Shown one piece after another: positions 31,448-40,942 of a stretch of DNA of 64,000 nt. This stretch comes from RPQJ01 sp963846315. Its GTDB lineage: Bacteria; Pseudomonadota; Gammaproteobacteria; Steroidobacterales; Steroidobacteraceae. The translations under genes and the position numbers were made by a program. The notes under the pieces are model-generated. The model was not told where the DNA came from and did not search any database. It saw nothing but the letters and a program-made list of their open reading frames with translations. The stretch lies in the NCBI GenBank assembly GCA_963846315.1, contig CAWJVM010000017.1, positions 1-64,000 of the forward strand, written 5' to 3'. Numbering within the stretch: position 1 is the first letter of the stretch; each line of letters opens with the position of its first letter.

Positions 31448-32517
31448 GTCGGTTGCGTCGCCCGTTCGAATGGCATCGTGATTTCGAGCCGGAGTCCCGG
31501 CCTGGAAAAACGCACGGCGAGCTTCTGCTGGTCCCCGTACAGGACAGCGAGCCGCTCGCGCGTATTGCGGAAACCTACGCCACGACCGGCCCCGAGTTCA
31601 ACGCCCACCGGCAAGCCGGGGCCGTCGTCCTGCACGACGAGTTTCAGCCGGCCCTGCTCCTCGCGCGCCTCGATGCGGAGCCGGCCGCCCTCTTCCCGGG
31701 GCGCGACGGCGTACTTCAGCGAATTCTCGACCAGCGGCTGCAGCACGAGCGACGGCACGAGCGCCTGCGTCACGCTGTCGTCGATGTCGAAGTCGAGCTT
31801 GAGGCGATCCCCGAACCGCAGTTGCTCGATGCCGAGGTACAGGTTGAGGGCGTCGAGTTCCTGCCGCAGCGTGACCTTTTTCATCGGGTCCTGGTCGAGC
31901 GTGTAGCGCAGGAAGTCCGACAGGCGCCCGACCGCCTGGTTCGCGATCTTGCCCTGGTTGTCGAGGATCAGCGTCGAGATGGCATTCAGCGTGTTGAACA
32001 GGAAATGCGGGTTCAGCTGGTACCGCAGCATCTTCACCTGGGCTTCCTGGGCGAGGGCCGCAGCACGCAGCATCGATTCACGCTGCTCCTGCAGCGCCTC
32101 GTAGTACTTGATGCCGAAGTACAGGCCCGACCAGCACAGCAGCAGGTAGGTCGAACTGAGGGTGCCGGCGAAGATGCCGTACCACGGCTCGCCGGCCATC
32201 GATTCGGTATCGACCCAGTGCACGTACGACGAATTGATGATGACGCGCCAGCAGAGCGCGACGCCCCAGGCCGAGAACAACACGGCCGGGGCGACCACGG
32301 CGAACCGTTGCCCCCAGAGCCAGCGAAAGAGGTAGCGCAGTGGCGCCGAGAGCAGGAAGCCGCCGGCAGCCGCCGCGAGCACGACCTTGATGTAGGACGT
32401 CGGCTTTTCATACAGCAACGCACCCAGGTACTGGGTGATGAGGTACGCGCTCCATCCGAGCGTGTGCAGGGCCCAGAAGAGCAGGTTGCGGTTGCGGCGG
32501 AGGTCGTCGAGAGTCAC
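31444..32517 (-). CDS. LytS/AlgZ-type sensor histidine kinase
   Basis: A 357-residue inner-membrane kinase. Four predicted membrane helices lie in residues ~12-135, with no recognised periplasmic sensor domain. The His_kinase block YQLNPHFLFNTLNAI places the phospho-accepting histidine at H171, followed by a HATPase_c region with LVLQPLVENSLKYAV (N box) and DDGPGLP, then GVGFRNTRERL. Together with the overlapping LytTR regulator it makes an AlgZ/AlgR-like two-component system. The inducing signal is unknown. Start at ATG 32517. Confidence 0.93.
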   Translation of the reverse strand: MTLDDLRRNRNLLFWALHTLGWSAYLITQYLGALLYEKPTSYIKVVLAAAAGGFLLSAPLRYLFRWLWGQRFAVVAPAVLFSAWGVALCWRVIINSSYVHWVDTESMAGEPWYGIFAGTLSSTYLLLCWSGLYFGIKYYEALQEQRESMLRAAALAQEAQVKMLRYQLNPHFLFNTLNAISTLILDNQGKIANQAVGRLSDFLRYTLDQDPMKKVTLRQELDALNLYLGIEQLRFGDRLKLDFDIDDSVTQALVPSLVLQPLVENSLKYAVAPREEGGRLRIEAREEQGRLKLVVQDDGPGLPVGVELGAGRGVGFRNTRERLAVLYGDQQKLAVRFSRPGLRLEITMPFERATQPT

Positions 32518-32589
32518 CGCGGGAGCTTAGCGGGACGGACTCTGCCCCGGTAACGGTTCGTCGCACCCCAGGCACCGCTCGTCCCACCG

Positions 32590-33063
32590 TCACGGCGCAA
32601 ACCCGTTGATGTAGGCCGCACAGCCTGCGTCGAAACCTGCCCCGGCGCCGGCGCAGTCGCAGGTGTCTTCGATCTCGTTGTCGCGTGCCCACTCGAAGCC
32701 GGCCTGTTCGGCGGTGACTGCCTCCTCCGCGAACGCACGGCAGCCCTCGACGAACGCCGAATCGTGCCGCGATGCGCAGGCGCGAGCGTCGGCAATCCCG
32801 TTGCGCTCGGCCCAGTCGAAGCCGGCCTTGTGCGACGAGCAGCGATCGTCGCGACAGGCGTAGCCGCCGAATCCACGCGGCGCGTAGACCTGGCGCGACG
32901 CGGTGTGGCTGCAGGTCTTGACGGGGGCGGTGCGCGCGAACGCACCGCTCGGCGCGGCAAACAGCCCCAGGCACAGCAGGATGAGCCCGGCGCTCCGCAA
33001 TGGCCGCGATCCGCGCATCTGGATTGGGCAACAGATCGTGATGGCAACAGGGGAACTGTCCAT
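32590..33063 (-). CDS. Secreted hypothetical protein with repeated AGF-W-A motifs
   Basis: About 157 residues if started at ATG 33063; another ATG at 33018 gives a shorter signal peptide (MRGSRPLRSAGLILLCLGLF). A Sec-type signal peptide ends near SGAFA. The mature protein is cysteine-rich (about nine Cys) and has a repeated unit, HKAGFDWAERNGIADARAC and EQAGFEWARDNEIEDTCDC, with a C-terminal half unit DAGCAAYINGFAP. Paired cysteines suggest a disulfide-bonded periplasmic or secreted repeat protein. I do not recognise the family. It is divergent from the secreted nuclease gene. Confidence 0.65.
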   Translation of the reverse strand: MDSSPVAITICCPIQMRGSRPLRSAGLILLCLGLFAAPSGAFARTAPVKTCSHTASRQVYAPRGFGGYACRDDRCSSHKAGFDWAERNGIADARACASRHDSAFVEGCRAFAEEAVTAEQAGFEWARDNEIEDTCDCAGAGAGFDAGCAAYINGFAP

Positions 33064-33206
33064 GCGAGCTTCCTCACGGGCCGACTTGGGCCGCCTTGAG
33101 CCGTCCTGGCCCGATGTCCCCACGCTAGCGAGCCCACGTCACGCTGCCGTCTCGATTTTGGCCGCAGTACCGGCAGATTCGCGCGGCACGCAGGCAGAAT
33201 GCAGCG

Positions 33207-33761
33207 ATGCGCACACTGCGAACCTTCGCCTGGCTCACGCTGCTGCTGGCGACGGGAGTGGCGGCCATCGCATCCGACCGTCCCGTCCTGCGTGGCACCG
33301 TCGTCGGCGTGATCGACGGCGACACGGCCGACGTCCGCCTCGAGTCCGGGATGATCCGCGTCCGCTTCCACGCGATCGATGCGCCGGAATCGGCGCAGCC
33401 CAACGGCAAGGCGGCCAAGGCCGCGCTGTCGCAACTCATCTTCGGCAAGGCGGTCGAGGTGGAACCGTTCGAGCAGGACCGCTACGACCGGCTCGTCGCC
33501 CGCGTCTGGCTCGACGGGTTGGACGTCAATGCGGCGATGATCAAGTCCGGAAATGCCTGGACTTACCGTCGCTATGCCGACGAACCCGCGTACTGCGCGT
33601 ACGAAAAAGCCGCTCGCGACCTTGGCCGCGGACTGTGGCGCCTGCCACCGGCCGACCGGGTAGCGCCTTGGGAATGGCGGCAGCGCAAGTCGCGTGCAGG
33701 AAAATTTACCGACTATTCACGGGAATCCCTGGCCGACTGCATCGCGGCGCTCGGTCATTGA
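33207..33761 (+). CDS. Secreted thermonuclease-like (SNase) nuclease
   Basis: A 184-residue protein with a signal peptide (MRTLRTFAWLTLLLATGVAA) and a staphylococcal-nuclease fold. The active-site loops are VIDGDTADVRL (calcium-binding aspartates) and RVRFHAIDAPE with the catalytic Arg and Glu; DRYDRLVARVW supplies the second arginine. ARDLGRGLWRLP closes the domain. Such enzymes degrade DNA and RNA outside the cell or in the periplasm. The gene is convergent with the membrane-protein gene at 33774. Length is typical for the group. Confidence 0.9.
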   Translation: MRTLRTFAWLTLLLATGVAAIASDRPVLRGTVVGVIDGDTADVRLESGMIRVRFHAIDAPESAQPNGKAAKAALSQLIFGKAVEVEPFEQDRYDRLVARVWLDGLDVNAAMIKSGNAWTYRRYADEPAYCAYEKAARDLGRGLWRLPPADRVAPWEWRQRKSRAGKFTDYSRESLADCIAALGH

Positions 33762-33773
33762 GCCGGCGCGGCC

Positions 33774-34625
33774 TCAAGCCTTGGGCTTGAACGACGCGGC
33801 CATCAGTTCAGGTGAGAAACCTGCGATCGAACGACCCGGCTCCGTCGCGTGGCGATACAGGGCAGCGGCATAGACGCCCTGCATCGTCGCCTGCAGCGCC
33901 GACAGCACGACGAGGGCGATGACCGCCAGCACCAGCGTGACGATACTGATGACCGGCAGTCCGGCATTGACGGCAAGCAGGATCAAGCCGCCGCCCGCCG
34001 CGAGCACGACGAGGTACGCCGCGGCAAAGGCTAACCCCAGGCCGACGGTGCCGATCAGGTTCTCGCCCCACGTCTCGCGCAGCAGCGCGGCGCTCTCCTT
34101 GACCGCGTCGATCGGTCCGACGTCGCGCACGACCAGCACCGGCACGACCAGGAACGTCGCCAGCGTCCAGGCGACACCGACCAGCCTGATGACGATCTGG
34201 CCGACCCAGCCGATGCGCTCCTCGATGGCCCGCAACACCAGGCCGACCGTGGCGGCGATCAGGGCGTAACCGAAGATGCGACCCACCCGCGACCACGCGA
34301 TCGCGAGACCGTCGCGCAGCGTCGGATTGCCGCCGTCCATGCGGATCAGCGCGGCACCGACCAGTGCGGTATTGAAGAAAATCGCGACGAAATACGCGAG
34401 GACGTAGAAGACGAAACCGCCGAGCGCGACGGCAGTGTTCGGTTCACCTGCCGCAGCCGCAGGGCCGAAGACACCCAGTGCCACTGCTGGCGCAACGAAG
34501 CTGCCAAGCAACAGCAGCAGGGCGAGGACCGAGAAGACGGGGAGCCAGAGGAGTTCCTTGTCTGCCTGGACGACGGACCAGGACGCCCTGGCCAGCGCCA
34601 GACTGCGCGCGAATCGACCTGCCAT
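33774..34625 (-). CDS. Polytopic membrane protein (DUF6159-like)
   Basis: A 283-residue inner-membrane protein with about six long hydrophobic segments, starting at ATG 34625 (MAGRFARSLALARASWSVVQ). LARASWSVVQADKELLWLPV before the first helix and AVKESAALLRETWGENLIGT in a cytoplasmic loop resemble an uncharacterised family that I recall as DUF6159. No catalytic motif is visible. The C-terminal ALQATMQGVYAAALYRHATE precedes a short soluble tail. Function unknown. A longer reading from 34787 is unlikely because the added part is not hydrophobic and lacks a ribosome site. Confidence 0.78.
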   Translation of the reverse strand: MAGRFARSLALARASWSVVQADKELLWLPVFSVLALLLLLGSFVAPAVALGVFGPAAAAGEPNTAVALGGFVFYVLAYFVAIFFNTALVGAALIRMDGGNPTLRDGLAIAWSRVGRIFGYALIAATVGLVLRAIEERIGWVGQIVIRLVGVAWTLATFLVVPVLVVRDVGPIDAVKESAALLRETWGENLIGTVGLGLAFAAAYLVVLAAGGGLILLAVNAGLPVISIVTLVLAVIALVVLSALQATMQGVYAAALYRHATEPGRSIAGFSPELMAASFKPKA

Positions 34626-34699
34626 GACTGCGCTCTCGTTTTTCTGCGTGAGGCACGCCTTGTAACGGTCGCGCGGCCTGCCCGCAAGGGCTGGCCGTG

Positions 34700-34897
34700 T
34701 CAGACGTGCTTGATACCGCCGATGCTCAGGCGCCGGGCGGCTGCCGCCCTGGCTGGACTGGGCCGACGCGACCGCACCGTCGTCCAAGCCGAATGCATCG
34801 CGTGTTCCAGGACGTCGAGCACCACCAGCGCCACCAGCAGCAGGGCCAGCAGGTCGAGGCCGAGCAGCTCGAACGTCTCCATCCAGGTCATTGCCAT
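34700..34897 (-). CDS. Small single-pass membrane protein (65 aa)
   Basis: Starts at ATG 34897, seven bases after a strong GGAGGAGA, giving MAMTWMETFELLGLDLLALL and one membrane helix (residues ~10-32), followed by a basic cytoplasmic tail rich in Arg and Ala (RSRRPSPARAAAARR). No known domain. The good ribosome site and the AT-rich promoter-like region upstream support it as a real gene. It may form one transcript with the membrane protein at 33774, 74 bp downstream. Confidence 0.6.
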   Translation of the reverse strand: MAMTWMETFELLGLDLLALLLVALVVLDVLEHAMHSAWTTVRSRRPSPARAAAARRLSIGGIKHV

Positions 34898-34919
34898 GAT
34901 CGTCTCCTCCGTCATCGAC

Positions 34920-35040
34920 TGGAGCGATCCTAATCCTGTTTTGCTGCTATGCAGCAGAACTGGCTCTCACTTTTGACGTAACCAACTGATCTGATTACGT
35001 AATACGGGCAACCGAATAGTGGTTAATTGATAGGGAAATG
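34920..35040 (-). promoter_or_regulatory. AT-rich promoter-like region with palindrome ATTACGTAAT
   Basis: This stretch is far more AT-rich than anything nearby and probably holds the promoter of the small membrane-protein gene. It contains the perfect 10-bp palindrome ATTACGTAAT (34994-35003) and a small hairpin TGCTGC-TAT-GCAGCA. I cannot place the -35 and -10 boxes with confidence. Confidence 0.4.
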
Positions 35041-35074
35041 GACCTACGGCCGCGTGGCGGGACGTGATCCGGAA

Positions 35075-35100
35075 ACAAGAAGGCCGGCAGCGCCGGCCCT
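35075..35100 (-). terminator. Intrinsic terminator for the gene at 35140
   Basis: Read on the minus strand, AGGGCCGGC-GCT-GCCGGCCTT is followed by CTTGTTT. It lies 40 bp beyond the stop codon of the minus-strand gene at 35140, past a CCCCTAA array. Confidence 0.8.
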
Positions 35101-35103
35101 CTG

Positions 35104-35130
35104 ACTAACCCCTAACCCCTAACCCCTAGT
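35104..35130 (-). repeat. CCCCTAA heptad array (complement of TTAGGGG)
   Basis: Three copies of CTAACCC-type heptads (ACTAACCCCTAACCCCTAAC and on) lie just after the gene at 35140. CCCCTAG at the array end pairs with CTAGGGG at 35140-35146, which includes that gene's stop codon. Same unit as at 9984 and 39522. Confidence 0.85.
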
Positions 35131-35139
35131 CACTTTCCT

Positions 35140-35535
35140 CTAGGGGAACTGGATCTTTCCACGAGGCGCGGCGCCCTGGCCCAGCGCGGCCGCGGCGCCG
35201 GCATCTGGAATCACGATCGACGACGCCTGTTGCCGGCGCATCTCCTGCAGTTCCTGCATCGTTTCGTCGAAAGCGATCTTGGCGCCGTCGGCGAAGCCTG
35301 CGCAGGCCTCGGCCAGGTTGGTGGCTGGAATTTCGAACGACAGCGGCAAGACCCCGGCCGGCGTCATGATCTGCGCTTGCCCGACGTAGAGGGACGCGCG
35401 TGCCGGATCGGTCGAGCCATCGGACTTCACCGGCGTCATCACGCGGATCGTGCCGACCTTGCGATCGGAATAGGTGTCCTCGCGATAGAGGTCGTTGACG
35501 TCCATGCGGGGATCGGGTGCGTTCGGGCCGGCCAT
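35140..35535 (-). CDS. Conserved hypothetical protein (131 aa)
   Basis: A soluble protein without a signal peptide. The N-terminal half, DVNDLYREDTYSDRKVGTIR followed by VMTPVKSDGSTDPAR, leads into SLYVGQAQIMTPAGVLPLSF, a probable beta-rich domain, and then a helical NLAEACAGFADGAKIAFDET. The C-terminus is low-complexity Ala/Gly/Pro ending GKIQFP. I believe similar proteins are widespread in gammaproteobacteria without an assigned function; I cannot name a domain. It ends in a hairpin formed with the CCCCTAA array and is followed by an intrinsic terminator. Confidence 0.72.
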   Translation of the reverse strand: MAGPNAPDPRMDVNDLYREDTYSDRKVGTIRVMTPVKSDGSTDPARASLYVGQAQIMTPAGVLPLSFEIPATNLAEACAGFADGAKIAFDETMQELQEMRRQQASSIVIPDAGAAAALGQGAAPRGKIQFP

Positions 35536-35885
35536 GTCTGCGTCCTCGAGGTGTGTTCGTGCCGCGCGAATCGCGGCGGATGTCGGGCAACGGTATCAGA
35601 ATTTGGCGTCGCCTTGTCCGTCGCCCGGGCTGCTCCCAGGGCCGATCCAGCGGACCTCACGCGGCCACGGCGACAGTGCCAGGTAATAGAACAGGATCAG
35701 GTTCACGAGCGGGATCGGACGGCTCCAGTGACGGCCGCGATGATATCCCGTACGGATTCCACGCGAGTCGGCCGCTGTGCCGGTCCGCAACGCTCCACGC
35801 CACCCGACGTGCTGTACGACGCGGCCGTGTGCAAAGAGTCAACTTGTCAGTACCCTTTGACGTCACAAGCGTTGCGGAGCCGGCC
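35536..35885. other. 350-bp spacer upstream of the hut genes
   Basis: This divergent region should hold the promoters of the hut cluster (plus) and of the gene at 35140 (minus), but I cannot define boxes. On the minus strand at 35596-35790 there is a 64-codon open frame ending in a hydrophobic NLILFYYLALSPWPREVRWI and GPGSSPGDGQGDAKF. It could be the remaining C-terminus of a small membrane protein, but no start or ribosome site supports it. Confidence 0.35.
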
Positions 35886-37709
35886 ATGAGCAAACTGGTG
35901 GAATGCGTGCCCAATTTTTCCGAAGGGCGCGATGCCGCGGTGATCCGCAGCATCGCGGCGGAAATCGAGGCTGTCCGCGGCGTGACGCTGCTCGACGTCG
36001 ATCCGGGCGAAGACACCAACCGCACGGTGATCACCTTCGTCGGTTCGCCGGAGGCGGTGGTCGAGGCGGCCTTCCGCGCTGGCAAGCGCGCCGCCGAAAC
36101 CATCGACATGACGAAACATCACGGCAGCCACGCGCGTATGGGCGCAATGGACGTCTGCCCCTTCGTGCCTGTCGCCGGTGTCACCCTGGCCGACTGCGTG
36201 GCGCTGGCAAGGGAATGCGGCCGCCGCATCGGCGACCTCGGCATCCCGGTGTACCTGTACGAGCACGCCGCAACGAGTCCGTCCCGCAGCAACCTTGCCG
36301 CAGTGCGGGCCGGCGAGTACGAGGGACTGGCAAGCAGGCTGGCGCAGCCGGACTGGAGGCCCGATTTTGGCCCGGCCAGGCACAATCCGCTGACCGGGGC
36401 CTACATCATCGGCGCGCGCGAGTTCCTGATCGCCTACAACGTCAACCTTGCAACCACCGACAAGCGGTACGCGGACGACATCGCCTACGACCTGCGCGAA
36501 CGCGGCCGCCACAAGCGCAGCGGCAACGTCGCACCTTTCTACTACAAGGGCGAGACGGTGGTGTTCGGCACGGACCGCTTCCCCTGCGGCGCCTGCGATC
36601 ATGTCGCGAAGTCATGGGATGCGCTCGCGGCGCATTACAGCGACGCCCACGGCAGGGACCTGGCCGCCCGCTACGCTGCACTCGGCTACCCGGCAGATGC
36701 AGCAGTCGCGGGCAAGCCCGTGTACGCGGACGGCCGCTTCTCGCACGTCAAGGCGGTCGGCTGGGTGGTCGACAAGTTCCGTCGCGCGCAGATCTCCATC
36801 AACCTGACCGATTTCAAGGTGACGCCGGCCCATGCGGTCCTGGAGGCCGCTCGGGAGGAGGCCGCGTTGCGCGGCATTGCCGTCACCGGTTCCGAGATCG
36901 TCGGCGTGGTCCCGTTCGACGCCATGCTGGAGTCCGGCCGCTACTACCTGCGTCGCATGCACAAGTCCACCGGGCTCCCCGTGGGCGACGTGATCGAAAC
37001 CGCGGTGCAGGCCATGGGCCTGCGCGACGTCGCGCCATTCGAAACCGAGAAGAAGGTACTGGGCCTGCCGCGCCCCGCCGGTGACCTGGTCCGCAAGACA
37101 GTCGGCGAGTTCGTCGACGAGGTCTCGCGCGACACGCCAGCTCCGGGCGGTGGCTCGATCGCCGCGCTGGCGGGCTCGATCGGCGCGGCGCTGGCCGCGA
37201 TGGTCGCGAACCTCACGGCCGGCAAGGCCGAGTTTGCCGGCCGCTACGAGGAACTGGACGGGCTTGCCGCCAGGGCGCAAGACGTCAAGGATCTGCTGCT
37301 GGCCGCGGTCGACGCGGACACGCAGGCGTTCAACGGCGTCATGGACGCCCTGCGCATGCCGAAGGACACGCCGGACCAGAAGTCAGCGCGCAGCCAGGCG
37401 CTCCAGTCCGGCTACCTGCACGCCACCGAGGTCCCGATGCAGACTGCCCGGCAGTGCCGCGCGGCACTGGAACTGTGCCTGCTGGCCGCGCGCTGCGGCA
37501 ACGACGTCATGATTACCGACGCCGGAGTCGGCGCCCTGGTCGCCCTCGCGGGGGTGAAAGGTGCGGCCTACAACGCGCGCATCAACCTGAAATCGATCAA
37601 GGACCCCGAATTCGTCGCACGCGCCGGCGCCGAGATCGCGCACCTCCTCGACGAGAGCCGCAGCATTGCCGACCTCGTCGAACGCGAGGTCGAGCGCGTG
37701 GTGGGCTGA
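35886..37709 (+). CDS. ftcD: Bifunctional glutamate formiminotransferase / formimidoyltetrahydrofolate cyclodeaminase
   Basis: A 607-residue bifunctional enzyme that moves the formimino group from N-formiminoglutamate to tetrahydrofolate and then releases ammonia, linking histidine breakdown to one-carbon metabolism. The formiminotransferase part (to ~residue 390) starts MSKLVECVPNFSEGRDAAVI and contains HHGSHARMGAMDVCPFVPV and YNVNLATTD. The cyclodeaminase part (~400-600) has DTPAPGGGSIAALAGSIGAA. Between them the transferase carries an extra segment around residues 205-280 with a C2H2 zinc-finger-like pattern: C234, C237, H250, H255. It heads the hut cluster, 80 bp upstream of hutU. Its presence means FIGLU is processed by the folate route rather than by HutG/HutF. 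Confidence 0.93.
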   Translation: MSKLVECVPNFSEGRDAAVIRSIAAEIEAVRGVTLLDVDPGEDTNRTVITFVGSPEAVVEAAFRAGKRAAETIDMTKHHGSHARMGAMDVCPFVPVAGVTLADCVALARECGRRIGDLGIPVYLYEHAATSPSRSNLAAVRAGEYEGLASRLAQPDWRPDFGPARHNPLTGAYIIGAREFLIAYNVNLATTDKRYADDIAYDLRERGRHKRSGNVAPFYYKGETVVFGTDRFPCGACDHVAKSWDALAAHYSDAHGRDLAARYAALGYPADAAVAGKPVYADGRFSHVKAVGWVVDKFRRAQISINLTDFKVTPAHAVLEAAREEAALRGIAVTGSEIVGVVPFDAMLESGRYYLRRMHKSTGLPVGDVIETAVQAMGLRDVAPFETEKKVLGLPRPAGDLVRKTVGEFVDEVSRDTPAPGGGSIAALAGSIGAALAAMVANLTAGKAEFAGRYEELDGLAARAQDVKDLLLAAVDADTQAFNGVMDALRMPKDTPDQKSARSQALQSGYLHATEVPMQTARQCRAALELCLLAARCGNDVMITDAGVGALVALAGVKGAAYNARINLKSIKDPEFVARAGAEIAHLLDESRSIADLVEREVERVVG

Positions 37710-37789
37710 TCTTCCGGACGCCTGCCGCCTGTGCTGGCTGGACACGCCGAGCCTGAATCCAACCGTGGCAGGGATGCTATAAGGCGCGC

Positions 37790-39466
<1,677 letters not shown>

Positions 39467-39521
39467 AGGCACTTCGTCCTCGATTGAAGGCACCGTTGTC
39501 CCAGCATTGGCGCGCCTTCCG

Positions 39522-39609
39522 ACTAACCCCTAACCCCTTCCTCCCCTTCCTCACCTTCCTCCCCTTCACCTCCCCTTCCTCCCCTTCCTCCCCTTCCTCC
39601 CCTTCCCCC
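39522..39609 (-). repeat. Mixed CCCCTAA heptads and TTCCTCCCC nonamers between hutU and hutI
   Basis: Two CTAACCCC heptads run straight into about seven nonamers of the TTCCTCCCC type, ending one base before the TTG start of hutI. It is the only place where the 7-bp and 9-bp families are fused. The array replaces the usual ribosome-binding region of hutI; its nonamer period keeps that reading frame open. Confidence 0.9.
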
Positions 39610-40872
39610 TTGCGCAGTCTCTGGCATCACCTCTCCCTGCTCACCTGCGACGACCGTCGCCGCGTCGTCGCGGACGGCGCGATCGTCACCGAAGGCGACA
39701 CGATCACGTGGGTCGGCGCAGCCAGTGACTTGCCCGCCGGCCTCGCACCTGATCGGACGATCGAACTGGCCGGCCGCTGGGTGACGCCGGGCCTGATCGA
39801 CTGCCACACGCACCTCGTGTTCGGCGGCCAGCGTGCCGCGGAATTCGCGCGCCGCACCGCTGGCACGAGTTACGCCGATATCGCACGTGAAGGCGGCGGC
39901 ATTCTGAACACGGTGCGCGCGACGCGTGCGGCGGACATCGACGAGCTCGTGCAGCGCAGCCGGCCGCGATTGCGTGCCCTGCTGCAGGAAGGCGTGACGA
40001 CGGTCGAGATCAAGTCAGGCTACGGGCTCGACTTCGCTGCTGAGCGTCGAATGCTGCTCGCAGCCCGCGCGCTGGAGCAGCAGTTGCCGGTGACCGTCGT
40101 GACCTCGTTGCTCGCGGCGCATGCGACGCCCCCCGAGTTCAAGGGCCGCGAGGACGATTACATCGACCTGATCTGCCGCGACTGGCTGCCGCGCTTTGCG
40201 CAGGAATCGACTTCTCACCCCCACGCTCTCCCGCTTGCGCCGGAGAGGCAGCAGCGGCTGGTCGACATGGTGGATGCGTATTGCGAGAACATTGCGTTCA
40301 GCGCGACGCAGTGCGACCGGCTCTTCATTGCAGCGAAGTCGCACGGTTGGCCGGTGCGACTGCATGCCGAGCAGATCAGCAACATCGGCGGCAGCCGCAT
40401 GGCCGCCCGGCACGGCGCGCTCGCCTGCGATCACCTCGAATACGCAGTCGAGGAGGATGCGATCGAACTGGCGCGGGCAGGCACCGTCGCCGTGCTGCTG
40501 CCCGTCGCGTACTACGTCCTCGCGGATCCGCGCTTGCCACCGATCGACCTGTTCCGCACGCACGGCGTGCCGATGGCCGTCGCGAGCGACGCGAACCCGG
40601 GTTCGGCGCCGGGCGCATCGCTGCAGACAGCGATGAACATGGCTCGCCGCCTGTTCGGCATGACGAGCGTCGAAGTGCTCGACGGCGTTACGCGCAACGC
40701 CGCCCGCGCCTTGGGACTGGGGCATCGCCATGGCCAGATTGCACCGGGCTTCCGTGCAGACTTCGCGGCGTGGTCGATCGATACGCCGGACGAGCTCGGT
40801 TACTGGATCGGCTTCAATCCCTGCAGCATGGTCGTGCGCGGCGGTGACATCGTGCTTGAGCGGGACGCGTGA
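39610..40872 (+). CDS. hutI: Imidazolonepropionase
   Basis: A 420-residue amidohydrolase-fold metalloenzyme opening imidazolonepropionate to N-formiminoglutamate. Metal ligands are the HTH of LIDCHTHLVFGG, the histidine of RLHAEQISNIGG, and the aspartate of AVASDANPGS. EIKSGYGLDFAAERRML and EYAVEEDAIELARAG are further HutI blocks. The start is most likely TTG 39610 (reading RSLWHHLSLLTCDDRRR next); the frame stays open upstream through the repeat array. No Shine-Dalgarno sequence precedes it. Residues ~199-216 (QESTSHPHALPLAPERQQR) are encoded by a REP-like hairpin element and look like an insertion. Third gene of the hut cluster. Confidence 0.93.
   Translation: MRSLWHHLSLLTCDDRRRVVADGAIVTEGDTITWVGAASDLPAGLAPDRTIELAGRWVTPGLIDCHTHLVFGGQRAAEFARRTAGTSYADIAREGGGILNTVRATRAADIDELVQRSRPRLRALLQEGVTTVEIKSGYGLDFAAERRMLLAARALEQQLPVTVVTSLLAAHATPPEFKGREDDYIDLICRDWLPRFAQESTSHPHALPLAPERQQRLVDMVDAYCENIAFSATQCDRLFIAAKSHGWPVRLHAEQISNIGGSRMAARHGALACDHLEYAVEEDAIELARAGTVAVLLPVAYYVLADPRLPPIDLFRTHGVPMAVASDANPGSAPGASLQTAMNMARRLFGMTSVEVLDGVTRNAARALGLGHRHGQIAPGFRADFAAWSIDTPDELGYWIGFNPCSMVVRGGDIVLERDA
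40213..40249. repeat. Half of a REP-like CTCTCC hairpin inside hutI, in frame
   Basis: CTCACCCCCACGCTCTCCCG followed by CTTGCGCCGGAGAGGC matches the CTCACCCC...CTCTCCCGC-TTGCGGGAGAG layout of dispersed proteobacterial REP-like repeats; the CTCTCC/GGAGAG stem is intact. It encodes part of a segment with no counterpart in the HutI family as I know it. Confidence 0.65.
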
Positions 40873-40942
40873 TTTCGTCGCGGGCCGCGACGGCGTATCC
40901 TGCGCGTCTTGAACCTGGCCGCACCTGCGTGAAATCCCTGCA

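Noticed and set aside
35596..35790. Small membrane-protein gene on the minus strand
   Set aside because: Only a hydrophobic C-terminal-like stretch is present; there is no ribosome site and the N-terminal part is not protein-like. Kept only as a remark on the spacer.
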